Origin: Blastococcus sp. CT_GayMR19
Lineage (GTDB): Bacteria; Actinomycetota; Actinomycetes; Mycobacteriales; Geodermatophilaceae
Reading direction: 5' to 3'
Length of the DNA: 64,000 nucleotides
Assembly: GCF_004570385.1 (NCBI RefSeq)
Contig: NZ_SPQL01000007.1
Coordinates: 1 to 64,000, forward strand
The notes beneath the pieces were generated by a model that was not told the DNA's origin, did no database searches, and saw nothing but the letters and a program-made list of their open reading frames with translations. This document shows positions 53,721 to 62,620 of this stretch, in pieces (position 1 is the stretch's first letter; the number at the start of each line of letters is the position of its first letter). Both the position numbers and the translations under genes were made by a program.

Positions 53721-56287
53721 CCGGGACGACCGGGATTCCCCGGGAGATCCGCTGGACCGTCGCGCTGGGGTTGATCGGCCTGGCGTTCGCGGTGCCGTTC
53801 AGCGCGCCGGACGGCACGGGCATGCAGTGGGACGAGCTCGTGCTCGCGTGCGTAGCCGGGTCCACCGTCCGGTCGGTCTTCCGGCGGATCCGGAGGATGG
53901 ACGCCGCGGTCGCCCGCCCCTGGTGGGCGATCACCATCGGCGCCGCGCTGTTCATGACCGCCCAGCTGCTCGCCGGCCTGTTCCCCGGGCCGGAGTTCGA
54001 CGGCTTCGGGATCGACGACGTCATCCTCTTCCTCGGCGCCTCCTCGCCGCTGGTCACGTGCGCGATGCTCGCCCGCCGGGTCCGCCGCACCCGGTGGACG
54101 GCGCTGGTCCTGGACGGCGCGGTGGTCACCGTCGCCCTCCTGGTGGTCACCGAGGTCCTGCGCACACCGCTGGTCAATCCCGCGGACGCGCCGGACGACC
54201 TGCGCACCCTCGTCCTGACCTACGGCGCGTACGCCGCCGTCATGCTCGGCGGGGCCGGCGCCCTGTGCACCGTCTCGACGGCGGCCCTGCGCCGCTCCGC
54301 CACGGTGATGATCGGTGCGGTGGGCTGCCAGGCGGCCGCCGCCTGCTCCGAGGCCATGGCCATCGTGGCGCCGTCCCCGGTGTGGGTCGCGATGTCCGAC
54401 GTCTCGGTCGCCTTCGGGCTGCAGGCCGTCGTCCTCGCCGCCGCCTCCGCGCCGCCGGCCGACGAGGACCGCAACGCCCGCGCGATCGCCCCCCGGGTCA
54501 GCCCCTGGGGAATGGCGCTGGTCGTCCTCGCCATGCTCGGGGTGCCGCTCGCGATCGGCCAGAGCCTGCTGCACGGCCGCTCGGTCAGCAGCGCCGCCGA
54601 CCTGGGCATCGCCGTGGTGCTCGGCCTCATCGCCGTCCGCCTGGGCCTGCGCATCCGCGAGGACGGTCGGGTCACCGAGGACCTCGTGCGCAACGAGGAG
54701 GACTTCCGGAGCCTGGTCGAGTCCAGCTCCGACGGCGTCGCCATCGTCGACGACGAGCTGCGGCTGCTGTTCACCTCGCCGGCCGCCCGCGCCATGCTCG
54801 GCCTGCCGCCCGACGGGGTCCACGACAGCTCCCTGCTGCTCCTGGTCGAGCCCGAGGACCGGCTGCGCGTCCGCACCTCGATCGAGGGCAGCGGCGACGG
54901 CGGTCCGGTGCTGCACTTCCGCGTCGACCGCGGGGAGGGCGACGTCGGCGAGCTCGAGGCCACCACCACCGTGCGCCCGGGCAGCGACCGTCGCGTCCTC
55001 TACCTGCGCGACGTGACCACCCGCCGCAGCCGGGAACGCGAGCTCGAGCGGATGGCCTACACCGACCACCTCACCGCGCTCCCCAACCGCGCGCAGCTGT
55101 TCGAGGAGCTGGCCGCCCCCGCGCCCACGCCCCGCTGCCTGCTCGTCCTCGACCTCGACGGCTTCAAGGCCGTCAACGACGTCGCCGGGCACGAGGCCGG
55201 TGACCAGCTCCTGGTGGACGTCGCCCGGCGGCTGAACACCGTCGTCCGCGACGACGACCTGGTCGCCCGCCTCGGCGGTGACGAGTTCGCCGTCGTGGTG
55301 ACCGGCTCGCTGGGCGAGGCAGCCGAGGTCGCGCAGCGCGTGGTCGACGTCCTGGGCATGCCGCACCGCGTCGGCGACTGGACCTTCGCCGTCGGCGCCT
55401 CCGTCGGTGTCGCCTCGCTCGAGGCGGCCGGCGGTCAGACCGCGTTCCGGGAGGCCGACGCCGCGCTGCGCGCCGCCAAGCAGGCCGGCAAGGGCTGCGT
55501 CCGGCTGGCCGGCGCGGACATCCCCTCGATCGTGCCGGACGGCCTGGACCTCGACGCCGTGATCGCCGAGGGCGACTTCACGGTCCGTCTCGACGCCGCC
55601 TGCGACGCCGAGGGCCGCATCGATCTGGTGCACGCCGTCCCGGTGTGGGAGCACGCGGTGCACGGCGTGCTGCGCGGCCAGGACCTCTGGGGCAACGCCG
55701 AGCGGCAGGGCCGGTCGGCGGAGCTGCAGCGCTGGCTGCTGCGCCGGGCCTGCGTCGAGGTGGCCGGCCTGCCCGACGAGCGGATCGCGGTCGCGGTCAG
55801 CCTGCCCGCGGGGCACGTCACGTCCGAGGGGCTGGCCGAGCAGGTCGCCGGTGCGCTGACGGACTCCGGTCTCGCCCCCTCCCGCCTGATCCTCTCCTTC
55901 ACCGAGGAGACGCTGCTGACGTCGTCGGCCGCCCTGGTGCCCGAGCTGGAAGCCGCCCGCCGCACCGGGGTGCGGCTCTGCCTGGACAACTACGGGATGG
56001 GCCACAGCCTGTTCGCGCTCCTGGCGCGGATCCCCCTGGACGTCGTCCGGATCGACCTTGCCGCCCTCGCCGCCCGCGACGACACCGACCGGGCGCTGCA
56101 GGTGCTGGCCTCGATCGTGCGCAGCGCCTCGGACTTCGACCTGGTCACGATCGCCGGCGGCATCGCCACCGCGGAGCTGCGCGACGCCGCCGTGGCGGCC
56201 GGCGCCGACCTGGTGCACGGGCGCAACCAGCCCTACGACCTGACCACCGCCGCCCTCGCCGGCCTGCTCGCCGCCGTCCCCGGCTGA
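53717..56287 (+). CDS. Membrane PAS - intact GGDEF - degenerate EAL protein
   Basis: This 856-residue protein has about nine to ten N-terminal helices (about 12-310, MASE-like sensor), a PAS domain (about 325-435) and GGDEF (about 445-600). RLGGDEF (518-524), DLDGFK (489-494) and an R-x-x-D inhibitory site (Arg511-Asp514) are intact. The EAL-like domain (about 610-850) has lost its catalytic residues: VWEHAVHG (643-650) stands where EALLRW is expected, and DNYGMG (757-762) where DDFGTG is expected. It should synthesise c-di-GMP and perhaps bind it through the dead EAL. Its ATG overlaps the stop of the phosphodiesterase gene, so the pair forms a coupled synthesis/degradation unit. Confidence 0.87.
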   Translation: MTGTTGIPREIRWTVALGLIGLAFAVPFSAPDGTGMQWDELVLACVAGSTVRSVFRRIRRMDAAVARPWWAITIGAALFMTAQLLAGLFPGPEFDGFGIDDVILFLGASSPLVTCAMLARRVRRTRWTALVLDGAVVTVALLVVTEVLRTPLVNPADAPDDLRTLVLTYGAYAAVMLGGAGALCTVSTAALRRSATVMIGAVGCQAAAACSEAMAIVAPSPVWVAMSDVSVAFGLQAVVLAAASAPPADEDRNARAIAPRVSPWGMALVVLAMLGVPLAIGQSLLHGRSVSSAADLGIAVVLGLIAVRLGLRIREDGRVTEDLVRNEEDFRSLVESSSDGVAIVDDELRLLFTSPAARAMLGLPPDGVHDSSLLLLVEPEDRLRVRTSIEGSGDGGPVLHFRVDRGEGDVGELEATTTVRPGSDRRVLYLRDVTTRRSRERELERMAYTDHLTALPNRAQLFEELAAPAPTPRCLLVLDLDGFKAVNDVAGHEAGDQLLVDVARRLNTVVRDDDLVARLGGDEFAVVVTGSLGEAAEVAQRVVDVLGMPHRVGDWTFAVGASVGVASLEAAGGQTAFREADAALRAAKQAGKGCVRLAGADIPSIVPDGLDLDAVIAEGDFTVRLDAACDAEGRIDLVHAVPVWEHAVHGVLRGQDLWGNAERQGRSAELQRWLLRRACVEVAGLPDERIAVAVSLPAGHVTSEGLAEQVAGALTDSGLAPSRLILSFTEETLLTSSAALVPELEAARRTGVRLCLDNYGMGHSLFALLARIPLDVVRIDLAALAARDDTDRALQVLASIVRSASDFDLVTIAGGIATAELRDAAVAAGADLVHGRNQPYDLTTAALAGLLAAVPG

Positions 56288-56442
56288 TCCCCGACCGCCG
56301 CCTACGCTGCTCGCGTGATCGAGCGACGGGGCCGGGCCGTGCCGCGGGCCCAGGTGTCGCCCGGCAGCATCCCCCGTGACGAACGGATGAACATCGCCGT
56401 GCCGTCCTGGCCGGTTCGGCTGCCCTGGCCGACAGTGGGCCG

Positions 56443-57432
56443 ATGAGACCCGACGCCCGCGCCTGGTTCCAGCACCGGACCACGTCGGCCACGACCGCGG
56501 CCGATCTCGACGTCCCGGCCCTGCTGCGCGCCAAGCGCCGCGGCGGGCACCGCATCAGCGTCGTCCTGCCCGCGCGGAACGAGGCGGCGACCGTCGGCGG
56601 GCTGGTCTCCGAGCTGCGGGAGCGGTGGATGCGGCGGGTGCCCCTCGTGGACGAGCTGCTCGTCGTCGACTCCGATTCCACCGACGCGACGGCGTCCGTG
56701 GCCCGTGCGGCGGGGGCCGACGTCGTGGCCACCGCCGAGGTGCTGCCCGCGCACGGCACGCGCCCCGGCAAGGGCGAGGCCCTGTGGAAGTCGCTGGCCG
56801 CGACCTCCGGCGACCTCGTGGTCTTCCTCGACGCCGACCTCATCGGTGACGTCGCCCACTACGTGCCCGGCCTGCTCGCGCCGCTGCTGACCGATCCGCA
56901 GGTGCACTACGTCAAGGGCTGCTACACCCGGCCGCTCGAGCTCGACGGCGGCACCCGGCCGGCCGGTGGCGGCCGGGTCACCGAGCTGACCGCCCGGCCC
57001 CTGCTCAACGCGCTGTGGCCGGAACTCGCCGGGTTCGTCCAGCCGCTGGGGGGCGAGTACGCCGGGCGGCGGTCGGTGCTCGAGCAGGTCCCGTTCGTGG
57101 CGGCCTACGGCGTGGAGGTCGGGCTGCTCATCGACCTGCTGGAGCTGGCCGGGCTGGCGGCGATGGCCCAGGTCGACCTCGGCGTGCGCCGGCACACCTC
57201 GCAGAGCGACGAGGCGCTCGGGACGATGGCCGGGCAGGTGGTGTCGACGGTGCTGGCCCGGGCCGGGAGCCGTCCGGGGCAGCCCCTGCTCGACGCCAGC
57301 GGGCTGCTCACCCAGTTCCGCCACGACGGAACGGCCTTCGTGCCCCGGAGCAGCGCGGTCGGCGTCGACGAGCGTCCGCCGATGGCGACGATCGCCGAAT
57401 ACCGCTCCCGCTGGGCCGGGATGGCGGGCTGA
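56443..57432 (+). CDS. gpgS: Glucosyl-3-phosphoglycerate synthase
   Basis: This 329-residue GT81 enzyme is of normal length. Its motifs include SVVLPARNEAATV (39-51), VDSDSTDAT, GKGEALWKSLA, the metal DAD within FLDADLIGD, and RRHTSQSD near 250. It transfers glucose from an NDP-glucose to 3-phosphoglycerate, the first step to glucosylglycerate and methylglucose lipopolysaccharides. Glucosylglycerate is a solute or primer in actinobacteria under nitrogen limitation. The partner phosphatase GpgP is not adjacent; the next gene is a phosphodiesterase. The ATG at 56443 precedes the family N-terminus. Confidence 0.9.
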   Translation: MRPDARAWFQHRTTSATTAADLDVPALLRAKRRGGHRISVVLPARNEAATVGGLVSELRERWMRRVPLVDELLVVDSDSTDATASVARAAGADVVATAEVLPAHGTRPGKGEALWKSLAATSGDLVVFLDADLIGDVAHYVPGLLAPLLTDPQVHYVKGCYTRPLELDGGTRPAGGGRVTELTARPLLNALWPELAGFVQPLGGEYAGRRSVLEQVPFVAAYGVEVGLLIDLLELAGLAAMAQVDLGVRRHTSQSDEALGTMAGQVVSTVLARAGSRPGQPLLDASGLLTQFRHDGTAFVPRSSAVGVDERPPMATIAEYRSRWAGMAG

Positions 57433-57547
57433 CGGCCTCCCAGCGACCGACATGGCCATTTCGGCCGCGGGGGTGGGTCGCGTCGCGGGGCGGCATCCCG
57501 ACACGGGATGATCACCGGGTGCCGACCGCCGCTCTGCCCCCAGCACG

Positions 57548-58384
57548 GTGAGCGATCCGGAGGTCGTCGCCCACCGGGGGGCGACCGCGGAGGCGCCCGA
57601 GCACACGCTGGCGGCCTACCGTCACGCAGCCGCGATCGGCGCCGACGCGGTGGAGTGCGACGTGCGGATGACGCGCGACGGCGTTCTGGTGTGCGTGCAC
57701 GACCGGAAGATCAGGAGCACCTCCAACGGCCGGGGGGTCGTCTCGGCGCTGCAACTGCGGGAGCTCGAGCAGTTCCACTTCGGTGCCCGCCGGAGCGGTC
57801 GGAGCCGGTGGGCCGACGACCAGATCAGGGCCGTGTCCGACGAGCCCGACGTGGAGAACGGCCTGGTCCTGACGCTGGACCGGTTGCTCGACTACATCAC
57901 TGCCACGCCCGGGACGGTGCGGCTCGCGATCGAGACCAAGCACCCGACCCGGCACACCAGCAAGGTCGAGGAGGAGCTGGTGAGCTGCCTCCGTCGTTTC
58001 GGTCTGGTGCGCTCCGGTGGACCGGTCGAGTGGGCGGGGAAGCCGGCGGTGCGGGTGATGAGCTTCTCGCAGTTCGCGGTGCGCCGGATGCACGACCTGG
58101 CGCCGGGGGTACCGACGGTGCAGCTGATCGGAAAGCGGCTGCGGGCTCTCCGCCGTGAGCTGCTGGCCGGATCGGCGACGGCGGTCGGCCCCGGCATCTC
58201 CGTGCTGCGGGCGGACCCGGAGTACGTGGCCGACGCCCACGCGGCCGGCAAGGAGGTGCACGTCTGGACGGTGAACCGGACCCGCGACATGGACCTCGCG
58301 TGCAACCTCGGCGTCGACGCGCTCATCACCGACCATCCCGACGAGCTGCTGCGCCGGCTCGGCCGCGACCTCCCGACGCCGTAG
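57548..58384 (+). CDS. Glycerophosphodiester phosphodiesterase
   Basis: This 278-residue cytoplasmic protein is of the GDPD family. It opens with VAHRGATAEAPEHT (catalytic His and Arg), followed by ECDVRMTRDG and HDRKIRSTSNG, then IETKHPT and a C-terminal VHVWTVNR...GVDALITDHPDEL. It would split glycerophosphodiesters into glycerol-3-phosphate and an alcohol, recycling phospholipid head groups. The GTG start at 57548 lacks a clear ribosome site. It converges on the HAD hydrolase gene. Confidence 0.9.
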   Translation: MSDPEVVAHRGATAEAPEHTLAAYRHAAAIGADAVECDVRMTRDGVLVCVHDRKIRSTSNGRGVVSALQLRELEQFHFGARRSGRSRWADDQIRAVSDEPDVENGLVLTLDRLLDYITATPGTVRLAIETKHPTRHTSKVEEELVSCLRRFGLVRSGGPVEWAGKPAVRVMSFSQFAVRRMHDLAPGVPTVQLIGKRLRALRRELLAGSATAVGPGISVLRADPEYVADAHAAGKEVHVWTVNRTRDMDLACNLGVDALITDHPDELLRRLGRDLPTP

Positions 58385-58452
58385 CGTTTCGTCACACGGG
58401 GTAGGGGCCCGGTGAGCGGCGCACGACCGTCCGCGGACCCGCCCCGGCAGGA

Positions 58453-59133
58453 TCAGGACAGGTCGGTCTCGTCGAGCGCGGCCATGAGGTCGGCCGGGGT
58501 GTCGTAGATGCCGATGGCCCCGGCGTTCCGCAGCTCGTCGTCCCCGAAGCCCCCGGACCGGACGACGATCGCCGGCATCCCCGCGTTCTTCGCGGCCTCC
58601 ACGTCGAAGACGGAGTCCCCGATGACGACGCTCGGGGCATCCACCGGCTCGCCGAGCTTCTTCAGGGCGACCTGCAGCAGGTCCGGGGCGGGCTTGGTCT
58701 CCTCGACGTCCTCACTGGTCGTCCAGGCGTCGGCGAGGTCACGCGCGTCCAGCAGGTCGAGGGCGCGCTCGACGTGATGCGGCTTGCCCGAGCTGGCCAG
58801 GACCACGCGGTGCCCGCGCTCCTTCAGCGCCACGATGAGCTCCCGCGCACCGGGCAGCAGCGCGGTCTCCGGCATCAGCGGGTCGAACTCCGCCACCCAC
58901 TGGTCGCGGGCCTCGTCGCCGATGCGGGCCTCCACCTCGTCCCCGCCGAGTGCAGCGACCAGCTGGTCGCCACCCATGCCGATGAGCCGGTGGATCCGCC
59001 AGATCGGGAAGGTCTCTCCCAGGGACCGGAAGGCCCGGTACCAGGCCAGGGCGTGCTGGTAGTTGGTGTCGACCAGGGTTCCGTCGACATCGAGGACGGC
59101 GATCCGCCGCGGCGCGTCGTGCGAGGTGCTCAT
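58453..59133 (-). CDS. HAD-superfamily hydrolase (phosphatase)
   Basis: This 226-residue protein has the four HAD motifs in order: LDVDGTLVDT (Asp15 and Asp17), the Ser/Thr motif VLASSGKP, the Lys motif KPAPDLL, and IGDSVFDVEAAKNAG. A helical cap lies between the first and second. It resembles phosphoglycolate-phosphatase or beta-phosphoglucomutase-like members; the substrate is unknown. The ATG at 59133 was chosen because a longer in-frame start would add about 130 Arg/Pro-rich residues with no HAD similarity. Confidence 0.86.
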   Translation of the reverse strand: MSTSHDAPRRIAVLDVDGTLVDTNYQHALAWYRAFRSLGETFPIWRIHRLIGMGGDQLVAALGGDEVEARIGDEARDQWVAEFDPLMPETALLPGARELIVALKERGHRVVLASSGKPHHVERALDLLDARDLADAWTTSEDVEETKPAPDLLQVALKKLGEPVDAPSVVIGDSVFDVEAAKNAGMPAIVVRSGGFGDDELRNAGAIGIYDTPADLMAALDETDLS

Positions 59134-59210
59134 GCGCCGGGGCTGCCCACCAGCGCGCTGGGCCAACCCCGCCGCCCCGTCCGGCCCCACGTTCCGCGTC
59201 CGGGGTCGCT

Positions 59211-59675
59211 GTGCGGCACCATCGGGTGGTGCCCTCCCCTGCCTCGTCCGGCCCGTCCGCCCTCGATGCGGGGAGCGCCAGCGAGGTCTGCCCGGGCTGC
59301 GGCGCGGTCCTCGCCTCGCTGCCGGACTCCGCGCCGACCCATCCCGGCGCGTCTGCCTCCTGCGCCCGCCTCTTCGAGGTGACGGTGCGGGGGCTGCGCG
59401 ACGAGGCGCAGGCCGATCCGTCCACCGCGCCGCTGATCCGGCTGGCCGACGCAACCTACGACGCTCAGCACCCGGTGGCCGCCGATCCCGGACGCCTGGA
59501 CGCCGCGCTGGACCGGCTCGCGGAGGGACTCGGGACACGCCCGGCCGTCGCGGATGCTGCCCCCAGGGTGTGGCGGGCCACCATCGCGGACGCAGCAGCG
59601 GACCTGGACGTCATCGACCTGCGCGTTCTCGTCGAGTCGTGGGCCCGCGTGGTGCAGGAGGACTGGCGCGCGTAG
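59211..59675 (+). CDS. Small cysteine-containing protein, DUF5946-like
   Basis: This protein of up to 154 residues carries CPGCGAVLASLPDSAPTHPG, then SASCARLFEVTV and ATYDAQHPVA, which recall DUF5946 proteins of unknown function. The N-terminus is uncertain: GTG codons at 59211, 59226 and 59229 are all in frame, and the later ones are near the conserved part. The Cys-x-x-Cys and later Cys may bind metal. It is followed by a TetR gene 122 bp downstream and is probably transcribed separately. Confidence 0.65.
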   Translation: MRHHRVVPSPASSGPSALDAGSASEVCPGCGAVLASLPDSAPTHPGASASCARLFEVTVRGLRDEAQADPSTAPLIRLADATYDAQHPVAADPGRLDAALDRLAEGLGTRPAVADAAPRVWRATIADAAADLDVIDLRVLVESWARVVQEDWRA

Positions 59676-59785
59676 TACATGGGTACCGGTCGCGGCTGGT
59701 GCACGAGGATCGGGTGGCGGGAGGCGCCACCGGGCCGTGACCCGTCCGTCACGCGATGCCTCAGGCGCCAGATACTTTCCGTTGC

Positions 59786-59791
59786 TACGCT
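59786..59791 (+). promoter_or_regulatory. Possible -10 box for a leaderless TetR transcript
   Basis: TACGCT lies 6 bases before the GTG at 59798, which is the usual spacing for leaderless actinobacterial mRNAs. There is no ribosome site before this start. Confidence 0.4.
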
Positions 59792-59797
59792 GACACC

Positions 59798-60529
59798 GTG
59801 GGTGATCTCAAGGACCGGCGTGCGCGCAAGAAGGCCCAGACCCGCGAGCAGATCCAGCGGGTTGCCCAGCGGATGTTCGCGGAGCGGGGCTTCGAGACGG
59901 TGACCATCGCGGACATCGCGGGGGCAGCCGACGTCGCCGTCCAGACGGTGTTCAACCACTTCGCCACCAAGGAAGAGCTCTTCTTCGCCGACCGCGCCGA
60001 GTGGGTGGACGGCGCGGCCGCGGCGGTCCGTTCCCGCCCGCGCGACGTCGAGCCCCTGACCGCGCTCCGCGAGCACTTCCTGGGGACGGTGCGCCTCTAC
60101 CTCCGTGCGCTCACGGAGCCCCACATGCAGGCCATGGTCGCGACCCTGGATGCCTCGCCGGCGCTGAGCGCCTACGAGCGCGAACTCCACCACGAGGCGG
60201 TCCGACGGCTCACCGCGGCCCTCATCGAGGCCTGCCCGGAGGGGAACTCCGCGGTCACCGGAGCCCCGCCGTCGGTGACCCTGCGGACGTCGGCCTGGCT
60301 GACCGCCTCGCTGTGGTGCGCCGCCGTCCGTGCCCTGCTGATCGAGCAGCGCGCCGAACTGACCGACGCCGTCGGTGCCGTCGAGGCGGCCGTCGCGGTG
60401 GAACGCCTCGCCGAGCATGTGCTGGGTCAGCTGGCGGAGAACCCGACGCTGCTGCAGTGCTGTCCGGCGGTCGCGCCACAGACCGCGGAGATCACCGGGT
60501 GGCCGGCCGCGGCGCGCCGGGCCGTCTGA
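59798..60529 (+). CDS. TetR-family transcriptional regulator
   Basis: This 243-residue protein has an N-terminal helix-turn-helix (about 15-60, MFAERGFETVTIADIAGAAD then VAVQTVFNHFATKEEL) and a variable ligand-binding C-terminal domain. The GTG at 59798 places the DNA-binding domain at the usual distance from the N-terminus; an upstream GTG would add a Cys-containing stretch unlike the family. It ends 6 bp from the stop of another TetR gene on the opposite strand. Targets are unknown; self-regulation is likely for the family. Confidence 0.85.
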   Translation: MGDLKDRRARKKAQTREQIQRVAQRMFAERGFETVTIADIAGAADVAVQTVFNHFATKEELFFADRAEWVDGAAAAVRSRPRDVEPLTALREHFLGTVRLYLRALTEPHMQAMVATLDASPALSAYERELHHEAVRRLTAALIEACPEGNSAVTGAPPSVTLRTSAWLTASLWCAAVRALLIEQRAELTDAVGAVEAAVAVERLAEHVLGQLAENPTLLQCCPAVAPQTAEITGWPAAARRAV

Positions 60530-60535
60530 CGCGGG

Positions 60536-61138
60536 TCAGGCCGGAGCCGTCGCCCGCGCGGGTGCCGCGCTGACGATCGGCAGGAGCACCTCGTCCACGA
60601 CGCGCTCCACCTGCTCCATCGCCATCCCGCCGTCCCCGGCAGTCGTGTAGCGCTGCCACCAGAACGCCTCGAGCACCGAGCCGAGCAGCGCCACGCGGGG
60701 GGCGTCCACCGGCTCACCCCGGCGGACGGCTCGGGCGCCGATGGCCTCGACCGCGTCCGCCAAGGGCCGGACCAGCGCCGTGTCGAGCCCGTTCCGGAGG
60801 TCCTCCTCGTGCCGCGCGACACCGACGAGACTCGCCACCGCCCGCTCCTCGCGATCCAGCGGCCGGCTCCAGCGGGCGGCGAGGGCGACGAGATCGCCGC
60901 GCAGCGACCCGGCGTCCTCGGGGACGGCGACCAGGGAGAACCGCCCGACCGCGTCCCGGGCGAGGGCCGCCATGGTGGGCCACCGCCGGTAGATGCCCGC
61001 CTTCCCGGCATGGGCCCGGGCGGCGATCCGGTCGCTGTTGAGCCTGCTCCAGCCTTCCTCGGCGAGGATGTCGACCGCGACGGCGATCAACTGCTCGGAG
61101 AGTTCCGCGCTGAGCGGTCGCCCCGGCGTTCCACTCAT
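60536..61138 (-). CDS. TetR-family transcriptional regulator
   Basis: This 200-residue protein has a helix-turn-helix of the type LAEEGWSRLNSDRIAARAHA followed by GIYRRWPTMAALARDAV, and a C-terminal domain of the TetR_C_11-like class. The ATG at 61138 gives GRPLSAELSEQLIAVAVDIL as first helix. It is 138 bp from the end of the gene at 61277. It may bind the paired palindromes at 61633-61686, but that is speculation. Confidence 0.85.
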   Translation of the reverse strand: MSGTPGRPLSAELSEQLIAVAVDILAEEGWSRLNSDRIAARAHAGKAGIYRRWPTMAALARDAVGRFSLVAVPEDAGSLRGDLVALAARWSRPLDREERAVASLVGVARHEEDLRNGLDTALVRPLADAVEAIGARAVRRGEPVDAPRVALLGSVLEAFWWQRYTTAGDGGMAMEQVERVVDEVLLPIVSAAPARATAPA

Positions 61139-61276
61139 GACAGGTGCCGGTGACGGCTGGTCATACGCACCGCGACATCCTGGCCTGATGATTGGAGTGA
61201 CCACAATGGCCAGACCATCACTTTTTCCCGTTTCCTCACGCTTGCGGGGGGCGCACCCCGGGTGGGGCGGCGGATC

Positions 61277-61609
61277 TCAGGCTCCGGCGGCGCTCTCCAC
61301 GTGCACCTGCAGGTTCGCGCCGTCGGCGGACAGCCAGCCCTGAGCGCGCGCCTTCGCGACCATGGCGTCCCACCGGGTCGCCCAGTCGGGGGCCGTCGCA
61401 CGCGGCTCGGCCGCCGCACGGAGGGCCGCGGTGTCGAGGTAGACGGTCTCGGAGTCGTGGAAGCGGCCGAGACCCGCCCGCTCCAGCACCTCGGCGGCCT
61501 CCTCGTCGGTGACCTCACCCAGCGCCAGGTGCAGCCGGCCGAGGTCGTCGATGTCGACCACCCGCGCCTCGGGGCGCTCCTCGGCGCCCCCGATGACCTC
61601 GACGATCAC
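61277..61609 (-). CDS. Small acidic protein of unknown function
   Basis: This 110-residue protein is rich in Glu, Asp and Ala (VIVEVIGGAEERPEARVVDI at the start, then LGEVTDEEAAEVLERAGLG), with two conserved-looking tryptophans (in PDWATRWDAM). The GTG at 61609 has GAGGAGG 5 nt before it, better than the ATG at 61630. Two palindromic repeats sit just upstream, between it and menB. No family was recognised. Confidence 0.6.
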   Translation of the reverse strand: MIVEVIGGAEERPEARVVDIDDLGRLHLALGEVTDEEAAEVLERAGLGRFHDSETVYLDTAALRAAAEPRATAPDWATRWDAMVAKARAQGWLSADGANLQVHVESAAGA

Positions 61610-61632
61610 GGCATCCTCCTCGTCCCTCATCC

Positions 61633-61686
61633 GCTTTCTGTACCGAAAGCTGCACTGTCCTCCGCAGCTTTCTGTACCGAAAGCTG
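61633..61686. promoter_or_regulatory. Two copies of a palindromic site, possible operator
   Basis: The 20-base sequence GCTTTCTGTACCGAAAGCTG occurs twice, at 61633-61652 and 61667-61686. It contains inverted arms GCTTTC and GAAAGC around TGTACC. The copies start 34 bp apart in the 89 bp between menB and the gene at 61277. The arrangement suggests a binding site for a dimeric regulator or a folded RNA leader. Confidence 0.55.
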
Positions 61687-61698
61687 GGCGGCCACTCG

Positions 61699-62586
61699 TC
61701 AGACGTGCCAGGGGAAGCGGCTGAAGTCCGGGTCCCGCTTCTCCAGGAAGGCGTCGCGGCCCTCGACCGCCTCCTCCGCCATGTAGGCCAGCCGGGTGGT
61801 CTCGCCGGCGAACAGCTGCTGGCCGACCAGCCCGTCGTCGATGAGGTTGAACGAGTACTTGAGCATCCGCTGCGCCGTCGGGCTCTTGGCGACGATCCGC
61901 CGTCCCCAGTCCAGCGCGGTGCGCTCCAGCTCGGCATGGGGGACGACGCGGTTGACCATCCCCATCGCGTGGGCGTCGGCCGCCGAGTACTCCTCGCCGA
62001 GGAAGAAGATCTCGCGGGCGAACTTCTGGCCCACCTGGCGGGCGAGGTAGGCCGAACCGAAGCCGCCGTCGAAGCTGCCGACGTCGGCGTCGGTCTGCTT
62101 GAACCGGGCGTGCTCGGCGCTGGCCAGGGTCAGGTCGGAGACGACGTGCAGGCTGTGCCCACCGCCGGCGGCCCACCCCGGGACGACGCAGATGACGACC
62201 TTGGGCATGAAGCGGATCAGCCGCTGCGCCTCGAGGATGTGCAGCCGGCCGCTCGAGCCCGCGGCGTGCTCGTAGCCGTACTTCCCGCGCACCCGCTGGT
62301 CCCCGCCGGAGCAGAACGCCCAGCCGCCGTCCTTCGGGCTGGGGCCGTTGCCGGTGAGCAGGAGGCAGCCGACGTCGGTGGACAGCCGCGCGTGCTCCAG
62401 CGCGGTGATCAGCTCGTCGACGGTCTGCGGCCGGAAGGCGTTGCGCACCTCGGGCCGGTCGAACGCGATGCGGACGACGCCCGCGTCGACGGCACGGTGG
62501 TAGGTGATGTCGGCGAAGTCGAAGGCGTCGACCGCCTCCCACGCGGCGCTGTCGAAGATCTCGGAGACGTCGTCACGGGCGGCCAT
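61699..62586 (-). CDS. menB: 1,4-dihydroxy-2-naphthoyl-CoA synthase
   Basis: This 295-residue crotonase-fold enzyme belongs to menaquinone synthesis, closing the ring of o-succinylbenzoyl-CoA. Diagnostic motifs are WAFCSGGDQRVRG, the oxyanion-hole stretch VVPGWAAGGGHSLHVV, FKQTDADVGSFDGGFGSAYL (with the MenB-specific Asp) and the C-terminal FSRFPWHV. Length and order are normal. The ATG at 62586 is clear. Other men genes are not adjacent in the window. Menaquinone is the likely acceptor for the formate dehydrogenase encoded here. Confidence 0.93.
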   Translation of the reverse strand: MAARDDVSEIFDSAAWEAVDAFDFADITYHRAVDAGVVRIAFDRPEVRNAFRPQTVDELITALEHARLSTDVGCLLLTGNGPSPKDGGWAFCSGGDQRVRGKYGYEHAAGSSGRLHILEAQRLIRFMPKVVICVVPGWAAGGGHSLHVVSDLTLASAEHARFKQTDADVGSFDGGFGSAYLARQVGQKFAREIFFLGEEYSAADAHAMGMVNRVVPHAELERTALDWGRRIVAKSPTAQRMLKYSFNLIDDGLVGQQLFAGETTRLAYMAEEAVEGRDAFLEKRDPDFSRFPWHV

Positions 62587-62620
62587 GGACCGAAACCTAA
62601 TCGGGCCGGTCGGTGCCAGC

